In this document: in pieces, positions 34,985 through 44,653 of the stretch
How the letters are laid out: every line of letters starts with the position of its first letter
How positions within the stretch are numbered: position 1 is the stretch's first letter
NCBI RefSeq assembly: GCF_019039105.1
Contig: NZ_JAHPIV010000014.1
Span: 78,873 to 142,872 of the forward strand
Length of the DNA stretch: 64,000 bases
Origin: Desertibacillus haloalkaliphilus
Lineage (GTDB): Bacteria; Bacillota; Bacilli; Bacillales; KJ1-10-99
Direction of reading: 5' to 3'
Made by a program: the position numbers and the translations under genes
The notes under the pieces: model-generated
Seen by the model: only the letters and a program-made list of their open reading frames with translations
Database searches by the model: none
Told to the model about the DNA's origin: nothing

Positions 34985-37562
34985 GATAGTAAATGATAGA
35001 TGGCCAGTATAATAGATCCAAACCGACCTCAACTAATCCCATATTACAGATGACCACTGGAATTTCCGCTTCTTTTAATTCTTCCAATCGATCTGAACGT
35101 TTATCGGTATTCGTCTCGTTCAGAATACGACACGTAATCCCTTCTTCTCTTAAAACCTCTTGAATCCGTTCGTTAATACCAAATTTGCCTGTATATTGAG
35201 TGAACACGACGCAACGACGATTCTCACGAAGCTCTTTTTTCACAAGCTTAATTAATTCTCTTTCTTTTGCATGACGTCCATCAATTGATGGAGCACCAAT
35301 GACATCGCCATCATCATCATCCCCAAACTGTACATAAGCACCTAAGTCTGGACGATCAGCATAGTTGATGGTGGCGGGGATAAATTTTGAGAATGCTCCT
35401 TTTGCACCAGCCATCGCAGCTAGACTACAACGCTTGTGTAGTTCTTCGTGAAAGCTGTGATAATAGGAACCGTGCTCACGATCAAAATCTATGAAAATAG
35501 GCATCTCCTTAAGTTCAACCAATGGAAGTCCCATATCACCAAGTTCTAAAAACCCTGCCTTGTGTAACAAGAATTGCGTTGTCATTTGTGGTGCAATCCC
35601 AGGTTCCTCCGTAGGCATTTGAGCTTTACGCTTTCTGCGAGTGGTCCAACCGGTTTCTTCTTCGTCGTCTAACTTCACCACTTGCTTAAGCTTCCCATAT
35701 CGTTCCGCCCACGTGATATCACCCGTTTTATGATTGACATCAACTTCAAGTAGTGACTTCGCATCGGTTCTCCAAAGAATCTCCTTAATACTCGTCGATT
35801 TACCTGTCGTTAGAGTTCCAGTCAGTAGTAAATTCTTCTTTGCCGCTTTGACCATTTGAGCAAACGCATCACCACGTCCTGAGTCACCAGCTTTTGCTTG
35901 GTGCACCTCATCCATGATAAACAAGTCAAACCAGCCATTCATACGCCTTAAAACATTAGAGATGTTTGTGCGCTTACGAATACGTGTCTCCCCACGCTTT
36001 TTAATCGCGGGTCTCCACAGCTTTGTATGGCACTCACTCTCATGTTCCTTAAGATCTTGTAAAAACTCTTCCTTTTCAGGTTCATTTTTATAAAAATTCG
36101 TATTATGAGTACATTTCTTTACTCGTCTAGACTTACGCCATTTAACTTTTTGCCCTTCAATCAAACCATTGGGTCCAAGCTTTCCACCCATACGAGCTTC
36201 TTCGATCTCTTCATGAGACGGCGGCCATCCATATGCTAAATCACCCCATTCAAGCGGTTGGATTTCCTCATCCACCGTTTTCATGAGTTGATTACCACAA
36301 TCAGGACAATGCCACCCATATTCAGATTTCGTGCCTTTCACTCGTTTCCATACACCGCCAAAGTACGGTTCTGGACTCATTTTCGCTTTATCAATCCCAA
36401 CTAAATAAAACTCTAATCCTTGGGGTTGATAGCCATTCCGTACTTTTCGATAGAGTTGTAAAGCCTCATTGGAATTATTAATGATATGAACCTTTGCGTG
36501 TGGCAGCGTAGGCAAAATCTCTTTTGATCGCCATTTTTTCAACGTGATACCTGGAGCTGATAATAAAACCGCCGTTCCACGATTTGCGCCGTTTTGCTTG
36601 CGACGTTCATGAAGAACTGTTGTTACACCTGTAGAAATGATCGACTTCCCAGTTCCCATGTCACCCGAGCAAATCACACTAGTTTCATAATCTAGTGTGT
36701 TTACAAGTGCCTGAATCATGTTAGCCTGTGCTGGGAATGGAATCCGCTTCATTGTTGTCCCAATAGCAGGATCAATCGGGTCACCGACTTGGTGACGGGG
36801 TTTCAATTTTGCCAATAACTTCCCAAATACTTCGGAGTTATTGAGCATATAGTCTTTCATTCCCCACTCAGGATTAAAACGTCCTTGAACCGTTGTTTTC
36901 GGTATGATTAACCGACAACCTCTGCGTATAAGAACATTATTCATTTCACCTACAGCTGTTCCGTTCTCCCGTTCTTCCTCCATGATTTTTTTCATATACG
37001 ATAATTCTTCTGAAATGACTTCTAGCACTTCATTTTCATTACCGTCAAAGCGACATGCTTTCATATCTGGCCATAACGTTGTTAAATCAGGATTTTGGAT
37101 CACTTGCAGTTGACTCACCTTGTCACTAAATAATTCATTATAGTGTTCAAGCCACTCTTTCGGTAACCCGAAACGCGCTTGCACATGATGAGACACTGCT
37201 TTTTCAACGTCGCCATCTAAAGCGATGATATAGCCCGTATCGCTTTTATCTGACTCTAATTGCTCTTCAATCCCTTGTATGGTAGCTAAGGAATTATAAA
37301 CCATCCCATGAACAACATCACCTTCACCAATTTTCCTCTCAAGGCGTCTATATGGATGTAAGGATCGAAAATACTCTTCATTGTCTATAAACAGTGGGCG
37401 ATTTTCAATAAAGCCAGCTGTAACAGCCGTTGTCGCCTCTGGAATTCCAACATAAGATGCAGCAATCACTCGGTTTTTATCCTCCAGTGGATCAACCACT
37501 AAAAAGTGAAGTGTTGCATCAAAATGTCTGTCTTGCGCTCTCATAGAAACATTCATACTCAT
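34985..37562 (-). CDS. SNF2-type (SF2) DNA helicase, exon 1
   Basis: 859 codons plus one base before the intron. Walker A SGDMGTGKSI, motif II MDEVHQAKAG, motif III LLLTGTLTTG and motif V GLVEVGLDLLYWPSIIYY are visible. A zinc-finger-like insert (CPDCG ... KKCTHN) lies near residue 425-490. Exon 2 at 31444-32201 supplies motif VI. Likely an ATP-driven DNA translocase acting in replication or repair of the element. The start has AAGGCG only; a symmetric SD-masking hairpin is located 30 nt upstream. Confidence 0.82.
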
Positions 37563-37594
37563 ATCATTCGCCTTGACCTATGAAATGAATAGTC

Positions 37595-37644
37595 GGAGGG
37601 GGAAACCCTCTGACCATCATCATAAGTCAGAGGGCAATCCCTCC
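37595..37644 (-). promoter_or_regulatory. symmetric SD-masking leader hairpin, copy 3
   Basis: Minus strand: GGAGGG-ATTG-CCCTCTGAC, 11-nt loop, GTCAGAGGG-TTTC-CCCCTCC. Each arm can also fold on itself (GAGGG/CCCTC), so two mutually exclusive folds exist. It is the clearest of the four copies. Confidence 0.65.
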
Positions 37645-37687
37645 TTTTTACTACTTCATTTTCATCTATATAAAAGCAAATGCTTTG

Positions 37688-38728
37688 CTACTCTAAATCT
37701 GTTACGCCATATTCGGGTGAAAAGACCCGAACCACTGATTTATAATGCTTCGTGTATTCTTCATGAGTGGTTTGTCCCTCATCATTTGTGATGTTTTTCT
37801 TTTCCGTTACCTGTTTTGTAATACCAGTGATCATATGCGAACCCATATTTCCACCTATCGCACCGCTTGCAACAGCAATTCCACCATGCGTTGGTTTTAA
37901 AGGCAGTATTGGGTTTTTCATCGAGACTTGATGTTCAGATGGAGAAAATCGTTTTTCTGCCTCTGCTTTCAATGTGCTCGACGCTAAATCTTTAGCTAAC
38001 TCACTGATATTCAAACGACCTGCTCTGAAAAGTTGAATCGAATCTTCCGAATCACATACAACGAACTCTCCATCCGTAATTTCATCCGTCGTTGGCAACA
38101 CTTCTGGACCCTCACCACTGATTTCACGAAGGTACTTATTCGTTTTCTTACGTTCCTCGCTGGATGGTCGTCCAAAATAGCCAAAAACCACCACTTGCTT
38201 AAAAATTGGGTAATGGTCATCGGTAAATCGATAGACTTTCACATCATGAAACCGTGACGATAGAATCGTCGCACAAGGCTTTAAAACGTATTGTGGTACA
38301 CAAAACATTAGTAAACCTTTCGGTACTAATACGTTTTTACTTTTACTTGTCAACGTTCGTAAGAAACGAAGTTCTGTTCTTTCGTGAAAGACTTCGTCGT
38401 AAGGCGGGTTTAACCACATTGCTGTATAATTCGCTTCTGTCCTCACATTTTCATATCCATCACATACCACATGGTCCAGCCGCTCACTCGAAGCTTTTGC
38501 TCGGTCTTTTTCAAGCTCAATCCCGTACGAAACTGGTTTCGCCCCTTTGGTAGCCATTGCATCAGCTAACGTCTGTAAAGCGACACCTTCCCCTGCACAC
38601 GGATCAAGCATATTGATTAGATCTGAACTCTTTTTCGATTCAAATTGTAGCCCCCTTGCGACATTATGAACCTCGTATTGTTCAGTAGCATAAAAACCAC
38701 CTTTTGCTTGACTCGCTAGTCTAGCCAT
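37688..38728 (-). CDS. DUF6094-type adenine-specific DNA methyltransferase-like protein
   Basis: 346 residues from the ATG at 38728 (AGAGAGGGTGT just upstream; the GTG at 38737 is part of it). A class I SAM methyltransferase core: LDPCAGEGVALQTLADAM (motif I), SYGIELEKDRA, and the catalytic WLNPPYDEV (NPPY). A C-terminal part of 120 residues is unassigned. NPPY enzymes methylate the N6 of adenine in DNA. No matching restriction gene is adjacent. It follows copy 3 of the conserved leader element plus a second terminator. Confidence 0.75.
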   Translation of the reverse strand: MARLASQAKGGFYATEQYEVHNVARGLQFESKKSSDLINMLDPCAGEGVALQTLADAMATKGAKPVSYGIELEKDRAKASSERLDHVVCDGYENVRTEANYTAMWLNPPYDEVFHERTELRFLRTLTSKSKNVLVPKGLLMFCVPQYVLKPCATILSSRFHDVKVYRFTDDHYPIFKQVVVFGYFGRPSSEERKKTNKYLREISGEGPEVLPTTDEITDGEFVVCDSEDSIQLFRAGRLNISELAKDLASSTLKAEAEKRFSPSEHQVSMKNPILPLKPTHGGIAVASGAIGGNMGSHMITGITKQVTEKKNITNDEGQTTHEEYTKHYKSVVRVFSPEYGVTDLE

Positions 38729-38829
38729 TACAAACACCCTCTCTAAAAAAATTTAATTCATACACACACTCTTTCTAAACATCACATGCTAAAGCTAATT
38801 TCACCTCTCTCTTTCAAATGTATCTATAT

Positions 38830-38869
38830 AAAAAACGAGACCATAAGGAAATAAACCTTTTGCTCTCGT
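38830..38869 (-). terminator. second terminator in the methyltransferase leader
   Basis: ACGAGA/TCTCGT stem followed by TTTTTTAT on the minus strand, between the conserved leader element at 38922 and the methyltransferase start. It overlaps a possible 23-codon frame beginning at ATG 38886. Transcripts must pass two terminators in a row to reach the gene. Confidence 0.5.
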
Positions 38870-38921
38870 TTGAAAAACCTCTCATATTAAATAATCGTTC
38901 GCACCACTCATCTAGGAACGC

Positions 38922-39055
38922 AAAAAAGGCGTTCTTTGAAAGATCAGAAATTAGACGCACGTATCGCGTATAAACGTGATACATAAGTCTACTAATCGTC
39001 CCAAAAGAACGCCATACTAGTCATCAAATGCTGCGGACCCATAATGAGTCGCAAT
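38922..39055 (-). promoter_or_regulatory. conserved leader RNA with intrinsic terminator (element copy 3)
   Basis: Minus strand: TTGC, hairpin GACTC-attat-GGGTC, CGCAGCAT, linker, arm GGCGTTCTTTTGGG, inner hairpin (TATCACG/CGCGATA), closing arm AAAGAACGCC, TTTTTT. The ten-bp closing stem is perfect apart from the same unpaired interior as in the other copies. Confidence 0.82.
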
Positions 39056-39092
39056 AAATAAAAAGAATAAAAGAGTAATTAAATATAGTTGT

Positions 39093-39121
39093 ATTATAAC
39101 GAAAGAGGGAAAACATTACAA
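39093..39121 (-). promoter_or_regulatory. sigma-A promoter of the methyltransferase unit
   Basis: TTGTAA (39116-39121), 17-nt spacer, TATAAT (39093-39098). Confidence 0.75.
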
Positions 39122-39164
39122 TATTTTCGTTATTCGACATTTCGAATAGACGTATAGCCACAAC

Positions 39165-39302
39165 TTAACGTGTTTTCTTTTTTACCTTCTCAATAAGTTC
39201 CTTACGTTTCCTTTGCCGTTCGTTAATAATCTCTTTCATCGGTCTTTGGGGAACAGGTCGGGGGATTTGGTTTATATGAATAACTTTACCTTTTTCAGTC
39301 AT
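39165..39302 (-). CDS. small basic protein (45 aa)
   Basis: MTEKGKVIHINQIPRPVPQR followed by a strongly basic helix (KEIINERQRKRKELIEKVKK). AGGAGTG is 5 nt before the ATG. The long positively charged helix suggests nucleic-acid or ribosome contact. No family was recognised. The -35 box of the methyltransferase promoter starts about 45 nt below its stop. Confidence 0.65.
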   Translation of the reverse strand: MTEKGKVIHINQIPRPVPQRPMKEIINERQRKRKELIEKVKKKTR

Positions 39303-39393
39303 AATTACACTCCTAGTTATTCGACTTATTATAAGACACTCCATACAAGAACAGCCCCTAGTATTACTAGGAGCATGATCTTTGTCATTTTCA

Positions 39394-40287
39394 TTATAAA
39401 GAAACTCTAATTTGATTGAAACACATCTGAATATACCATTGTTGCCTCTCGGTAGGTAGTTGATTTTCCTTGAAGACTTTCAACCACATTTGCCTCAAGA
39501 ACTGAAGAGATTGAGGATTCACAACTTCGGGCTTTTCTCTTAAAATGGTTGCCATTTGTGAAAACAACTGCTTTAATTGCACCATAGAATAGGAGACTTT
39601 ACTCTTCTTTTTCTTTGGATTGTTCAATGCACGTTCTGCCATTCTCTTACGATGTACATCACATACACCAAACGTGAGCACCTGTTTTAAGTGACCCTTT
39701 GTAGGATACCCTTTATGTTGTTGAAAGTTATACCTATCGTAAATCTCACCTAAACGAATCATTTCTTTATCATACCAGTTTTTTGCAACTATCGACGCTG
39801 CTGATACATTATCATAGATCGAATCAGCTTTAGGTATGGCTTCTTGATTATCCACACTCGGAATCTTATGATTACCATCGATCACAATTGGTATATTACG
39901 TTTCACTTTACCACGTCTACGTTTATATTTACTGCCACCTCTCATAGAACCCCTCAAACTATTCGCACAAGACTGCCATAATCTCCTCTGAGACCTATTC
40001 ATCCCAAGTTCATCCACCTTTTGAGCATTAATTTTATAAATGCTTAAAAACAAAGCTTCCTCCTCAATTTTCTTCGCTAGCGATTGAAGAGTTTTGGGTA
40101 ATAAAACTTTAGAATCTAATGGTAACTCTTTAATTCCATGATCTTTTGGAAGAACAACAACTGCCGCTACCATCGGACCTGCAATACTTGTTACAGCCAC
40201 TTCATCAATGCCTGCATAATCAAATTCCTTACCATTCTTCAAATCATTTTTATATTTAACACTAAATTTATATTGTTCATTCTTCAT
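39394..40287 (-). CDS. rnhB: ribonuclease HII-like protein
   Basis: 297 residues. RNase HII motifs: YAGIDEVAVTSIAGPMVAAV (Asp28-Glu29), IVIDGNHKIP, KADSIYDNVSAASIVAK and HKGYPTKGH. It has a C-terminal extension of about 75 residues and a Lys/Arg-rich insert (KYKRRRGKVKR). The enzyme cleaves RNA in RNA-DNA hybrids, removing primers or single ribonucleotides. The ATG at 40287 follows the stop of the upstream gene by one base and has GGGGAGG. With the 5' nuclease and ligase it completes a primer-removal set. Confidence 0.85.
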   Translation of the reverse strand: MKNEQYKFSVKYKNDLKNGKEFDYAGIDEVAVTSIAGPMVAAVVVLPKDHGIKELPLDSKVLLPKTLQSLAKKIEEEALFLSIYKINAQKVDELGMNRSQRRLWQSCANSLRGSMRGGSKYKRRRGKVKRNIPIVIDGNHKIPSVDNQEAIPKADSIYDNVSAASIVAKNWYDKEMIRLGEIYDRYNFQQHKGYPTKGHLKQVLTFGVCDVHRKRMAERALNNPKKKKSKVSYSMVQLKQLFSQMATILREKPEVVNPQSLQFLRQMWLKVFKENQLPTERQQWYIQMCFNQIRVSL

Positions 40288-40288
40288 A

Positions 40289-40705
40289 TTAAACATCCTC
40301 CCCTATCACATATAAACAATCCTTGATAAACGTATGCTTATCTTTACAAACTGCCTCCATTGCTGTCTCTAACGGTTCTCCCGATGAAACTAACGTAAAA
40401 TACTCTGTCTGATAAGGATCATAATAGACCTTTTGATCAAACGCTGAATAATCTTCTTCCCATGACACCAATGTACCGACTAAGAAAGCATGAACTCGCT
40501 TTCTTCCTTCACTTATCGTCTTTTCACGCCCTTTTTGATTCACCACAAACGTCACATCTTTAAGATGAACACTACGTGCATGACCCAAAACATGTTGTGG
40601 AGATTTTTGAGACTTTATAGAATAAGCCACTCCTGGCACATTCAGATTACGATACACCTGAACTCTCATACCAACTTTCGGCTCTCTTCCCTTATATGAC
40701 TTCAT
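40289..40705 (-). CDS. hypothetical protein (138 aa)
   Basis: ATG 40705 has GGAGGTAG upstream and lies inside the end of the TGT-like gene (14-nt overlap). Begins MKSYKGREPKVGMRVQVYRN. Strand-rich, with HARSVHLKDVTFVVNQKGRE and a basic middle. No family was recognised. Tight coupling on both sides places it in the same operon as the TGT-like protein and RNase HII. Confidence 0.6.
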   Translation of the reverse strand: MKSYKGREPKVGMRVQVYRNLNVPGVAYSIKSQKSPQHVLGHARSVHLKDVTFVVNQKGREKTISEGRKRVHAFLVGTLVSWEEDYSAFDQKVYYDPYQTEYFTLVSSGEPLETAMEAVCKDKHTFIKDCLYVIGEDV

Positions 40706-41834
40706 GAGCACTACCTCCAAATGTTAGCGGTAATGAGAACTGCAGATCTTCCTTATAAGAAAATTCAGCCCTAGCCAACGTCCGAATATTAAACGACAAA
40801 CAATCGTGAGACTTCCACTCTAAAGGTGATTGTGATTGTCCACTTGGAGTGTAGAGTGTAAACCGGCCATTACGATCAGGGATTCTCCCTCTTATCCATG
40901 CTGATGAATCACTAGAAAAGAAATCATTGGTCCAAATGCTTGAACTCGCATTTCCTAGCACATGGAGATTAATGGCTGGGTAACGACTCTTTAGCTCTTG
41001 GAAAAATGAAACCTTTTTATTTCTCCCTAAGAAGGCTGCTTCGATCATCTTTTCTAATACATCCCAATCATATTTACAATTAAAGACTGGAACAGGAGAT
41101 AACCCTTCATTTCTCAGGTATTCAAAGTTACATTGAGCTTCCTTTTCTGCCTGCCGAATGGATGCTGCTGAATCAGATTGTGGAATAACATCTAGATTTA
41201 CATAATCAAAAAGGATATCCTTGTGCCGATGAATAAACGCAGCGTACTCTTTTGCATCAATAGATGAGACTTGTAATCCCTTCCTTTGAGCATTAAAGAG
41301 TGAATACGCCCCGCTATCCAAAAGAATTTTACCTTTAAAGTCATCCTCAACTAACTGCCTCCACCTGTCGGTTTTCGATTTACGGATATCAAAATAATGG
41401 AGCAATATGAACAAAGCTTCATTATTTTTAATTAATGAAATGTCCTTTCTCCCCGCTTTTGATAAGCCAGAAAAGAAAAATCTCGTTCCTTTAATGCTTA
41501 ATCGTAACGCCCCAGTAGCTGTTTTGCTGATCTTTGCAATCTTGATGAAAATCATCCTTAGTAAGCCAAATAACGCAGAATTAAACTTGCTAAATTTCTC
41601 AAGTTCAGCTCTGTTTGATGTTCGACGATACAGCATCGAGCTAATGGCCGCCTTTAACTTTTTACGAGAGATTCGATTTTTCTTTTTTCCGTTCAAACTC
41701 TTAATCTCTATATACGTACTCGACAGGGTAACAATTTCATTGACCCTACCTGTTCCTGTCTTAAACGATTTTTCCCTTAACTTTTTAAAGAAACTTCTTT
41801 CTTTCTTAACGGCCTCAATATCAAAGTGATTCAT
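40692..41834 (-). CDS. DpdA/TGT-like (queuine tRNA-ribosyltransferase family) protein
   Basis: 380 residues from the ATG at 41834 (AGGAGG). Residues about 160-290 follow the TIM-barrel pattern of phage TGT-like and DpdA-type proteins: ILLDSGAYSLFNAQRKG, EYAAFIHRHKDILFDYVNLD, VIPQSDSAASIRQAE, NFEYLRNEGLSPVPVFNCKY. The DSGAYS Asp would be the catalytic equivalent. The N-terminal 130 residues are basic and specific to this protein. TGT-like enzymes swap guanine for a deazaguanine in tRNA, and DpdA does so in DNA. No deazaguanine synthesis genes are in the window. Confidence 0.55.
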   Translation of the reverse strand: MNHFDIEAVKKERSFFKKLREKSFKTGTGRVNEIVTLSSTYIEIKSLNGKKKNRISRKKLKAAISSMLYRRTSNRAELEKFSKFNSALFGLLRMIFIKIAKISKTATGALRLSIKGTRFFFSGLSKAGRKDISLIKNNEALFILLHYFDIRKSKTDRWRQLVEDDFKGKILLDSGAYSLFNAQRKGLQVSSIDAKEYAAFIHRHKDILFDYVNLDVIPQSDSAASIRQAEKEAQCNFEYLRNEGLSPVPVFNCKYDWDVLEKMIEAAFLGRNKKVSFFQELKSRYPAINLHVLGNASSSIWTNDFFSSDSSAWIRGRIPDRNGRFTLYTPSGQSQSPLEWKSHDCLSFNIRTLARAEFSYKEDLQFSLPLTFGGSAHEVI

Positions 41835-41945
41835 TAATATTCCTCCTATAAAATAGAAAAGCAGAAAAAGAAACGATAATATCAATCGCTAACTTTTTCT
41901 GCTTAAACTCTCTATCCATTAATCTATAAAACTCTAAAACGCTCT

Positions 41946-44288
41946 TTAACAGAAATCGAAAAGTGACAATTGTTTCGGTACACGATCATTCGTCAGTAAT
42001 TCATTCGGCTTGTGTGAATCAGTGGGTGCTGAAGCTACCTTCTTTTCACCGCGAGGGGAGATGATTTCATAACTTTTCTTCGCTTCATTAGGCTTTACAT
42101 ACTGTTGCAATCCACTTTTATTTTGAATAATAATGACTTTTTCCGTCGCTTTTACAACTTTCCATTCAATTTTTTTATCCATATCCTCTTTATAAACTAG
42201 CCTCATGCCTTTCCGAAACGGATGTCCATAACGATCATCATCAAGCGGCACACCATCATAAAGAGAATTTCCTAACGCATCAATAATCACGTTATCCTCT
42301 TCATCACGGAAAATATAACCTGCCTTTTGACTATGCTCATAAAAATGCTCGACAACTTCTACATCCTTACCTTCAAGATGGTGCGTGGCTTTGAATTCAC
42401 TCTGCTTAAAGTAATCTAAAACTTTTTGATGAGCACGTTGAATGGATTTCGATTCTCTATCCTTATATTCCCGATAAAGAGGAGTCACTTGGTCTAAAAC
42501 CTCTTTCCATCGGTAATATTTCTCTACAGAATCATAACCCCTCTTATAAATCGTCCATTTCGCTCGTTCTACTAACACTCCAAGTTGATCACAAACACCT
42601 TTCAGCGTCTTTCCCTCTAGTGCTTTTTGGATCTCTGGAAACAACTCTTTATCATCATGATCATCCGACTCCGTTTGCTCTCCTTCTTCAGTAGTCTCTG
42701 TTTGACTGGGTTCAAAGAAGGAAAAGAGTGAGTCAAAATAAGATTTGACTTGCTCTACAAACGTATCTTCGAGCATATAAATGATTTTATCAGAGTAATC
42801 TTTTTTTAATAAAGAGGAGCGTATCCCTTTGTTCCAAACATAAACCTCATAACAACGGGCAAAAACTTCAGTCGGCATACAATAATAACTGCCATTGAAC
42901 TTAGATTTCCCTTCCCACTGCTGACGAAACGGATCATTCTTATCTAATCGCTTAACCTTATCGGTCACCTGTTGAACATACTGATCAAGAACAGGTCGAA
43001 AATCCATCTGTTCACTTAATAAGCTGTTCGGTTTAGATGAAAGCTCATTATCTAACAAATGCCCTAGTTCATGGACAAATGCAGAAGGATGGCTAAGGTC
43101 AAAATTTAGGGATCGAATAGGAGCAGGGTAATAAAGTCCGGCTGCCCGCTGTTTTCCAAGCTTACGAATCCTAAACGAATGTTTATTGTTACCTTCTCGA
43201 CAATCAGGCATATAAACATGATTCAATAATTCTAAAAAGTCCTTTTCAACCGTCGCAAACTTATCCATACACACATCATTATCAAGTTCAACAAAACCAA
43301 ATCGACGTAAAAACTCATTATTATCCATTCGTTCACGCTTTTCTTTGGTGATGTGCTTTTTGGTTTGATAAGACTTGGCATAGTCTTTTGATTGCTCTAC
43401 CTCATGTTTGGTTTTCAACCGAAGGTAATCCATTTGATGCAAAAATTCGGGCAGGATAAACATCTTATACTGCTTAATATCAACATCGCCAACCTCTGCA
43501 AGTTGAAAGATTGGGAGATATTCATTTAACGCATCATTCTCAATAAAACAATCCTCACTGATATCTCGGCATTGACTCTTTACAATTCTTTTCCATTCCC
43601 CTGCCATCGTATGATTTGAAGGAATCGTAATCTCGTTCTTTTGACGTCTGACAGGATGACGTTGATCTTTTAACAAGAAGTGTTTGACGACTTGATATTG
43701 TAAAAGGTCTTTATTTTCAACCGCAAATTGATCAAGTGCATTATGGATTAACGTTTCAGCAAGTAACGTTTTCATATCATACAAAGCGGTATAACTTATC
43801 CCGCTTTTCATTTTCCACTTGACACCGTGAACCTTCGTACCTTTTATTTTACGTTTGCTAAATGTTCCATGAAGCAATGAATAACCAGTATCACTACCTT
43901 CATGGTTCCTAACCGTCACTTCTAAAGGTACATGATCACGAACCTCAGATTCTTTAGTCGAATCTGAACAAGAGGCCAGTAATCGAAGGTAATAATCAGC
44001 GGTACTCCCCTGATCCTCATATACCTGACAATCGATACGATATTGACCAAATGAAACTTGATGAATAAACGTTTGTAACGACTGCATACTCGGAATCTGT
44101 ATCTTCCGTTTAATCGCATTCACAAACTTTTGATAAAGTTTTTTCGTATCATCATCTAAACTGACATTCACCTTCACATCAAGTTCAGCAAGTGACAACG
44201 AAATCCCTTTCGTTTCATAATGCTTCTTCAACACCTCAGTATCTTTACGAACATTTGTAACTCTTGTCATTCTCAATCGCTCTATCAT
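41946..44288 (-). CDS. large protein with zincin (HELGH) motif and C-terminal clamp motif
   Basis: 780 residues from ATG 44288; ATG 44270 is an alternative. A metallopeptidase-like motif FVHELGHLLDNELSS lies near residue 415, with a conserved downstream acidic/aromatic part (MPTEVFARCYEVYVW), as in large polyvalent proteins of phages and plasmids. The protein ends KQLSLFDFC, a near-perfect beta-clamp-binding pentapeptide at the extreme C-terminus. The combination is not one I recognise. A symmetric hairpin lies immediately upstream. Confidence 0.65.
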   Translation of the reverse strand: MIERLRMTRVTNVRKDTEVLKKHYETKGISLSLAELDVKVNVSLDDDTKKLYQKFVNAIKRKIQIPSMQSLQTFIHQVSFGQYRIDCQVYEDQGSTADYYLRLLASCSDSTKESEVRDHVPLEVTVRNHEGSDTGYSLLHGTFSKRKIKGTKVHGVKWKMKSGISYTALYDMKTLLAETLIHNALDQFAVENKDLLQYQVVKHFLLKDQRHPVRRQKNEITIPSNHTMAGEWKRIVKSQCRDISEDCFIENDALNEYLPIFQLAEVGDVDIKQYKMFILPEFLHQMDYLRLKTKHEVEQSKDYAKSYQTKKHITKEKRERMDNNEFLRRFGFVELDNDVCMDKFATVEKDFLELLNHVYMPDCREGNNKHSFRIRKLGKQRAAGLYYPAPIRSLNFDLSHPSAFVHELGHLLDNELSSKPNSLLSEQMDFRPVLDQYVQQVTDKVKRLDKNDPFRQQWEGKSKFNGSYYCMPTEVFARCYEVYVWNKGIRSSLLKKDYSDKIIYMLEDTFVEQVKSYFDSLFSFFEPSQTETTEEGEQTESDDHDDKELFPEIQKALEGKTLKGVCDQLGVLVERAKWTIYKRGYDSVEKYYRWKEVLDQVTPLYREYKDRESKSIQRAHQKVLDYFKQSEFKATHHLEGKDVEVVEHFYEHSQKAGYIFRDEEDNVIIDALGNSLYDGVPLDDDRYGHPFRKGMRLVYKEDMDKKIEWKVVKATEKVIIIQNKSGLQQYVKPNEAKKSYEIISPRGEKKVASAPTDSHKPNELLTNDRVPKQLSLFDFC

Positions 44289-44293
44289 AATCG

Positions 44294-44347
44294 AAAGGAA
44301 GGGAGAGTCCCTTCGCAATCAATCACGAAGAGAGCTTCCCTCCCTTT
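44294..44347 (-). promoter_or_regulatory. symmetric SD-masking leader hairpin, copy 4
   Basis: Minus strand: AAAGGGAGGGAAGCTCTCTTCG pairs with its mirror ending CTCCCTTCCTTT. A GTG within the loop opens a 13-codon frame whose TGA overlaps the ATG at 44288 (TTATGATAG), which would allow translational coupling from inside the hairpin. Confidence 0.55.
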
Positions 44348-44455
44348 CAGTTTATTATTTAATGAGTCTTAACCTATTTTCTATACCTGTAACTAACGGT
44401 TTCTCCGACGTGCCTTTTTAAACCTCTCGTACCCATGTTCAATTTCTTAAAGTAT

Positions 44456-44620
44456 TCATTTCACTCTCTCCATTAATCGGTACTTTTCCTCCATCAGTTC
44501 CTCAACCCATGCAGCATCAACCTCATCTGTTGCACGCTCAATGGATTGATTAAGTGATCGCAGTTCATTTCGATACGAAAACAATGTTACTCTCTTCTTT
44601 TTAAAAAGAAATCGAAACAT
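44456..44620 (-). CDS. small helical protein (54 aa)
   Basis: ATG 44620 with GGAGGTT upstream. Begins MFRFLFKKKRVTLFSYRNEL and continues as one long charged helix (AAWVEELMEEKYRLMERVK). Probably a small coiled-coil protein; no family was recognised. Confidence 0.55.
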   Translation of the reverse strand: MFRFLFKKKRVTLFSYRNELRSLNQSIERATDEVDAAWVEELMEEKYRLMERVK

Positions 44621-44653
44621 ACTTAACCTCCAATCTATCATCCTATGAATGGA

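Noticed and set aside
22801..44347. The four symmetric hairpins as ordinary terminators
   Set aside because: No U-run follows on the transcribed strand in any copy, and each lies directly before a start codon.
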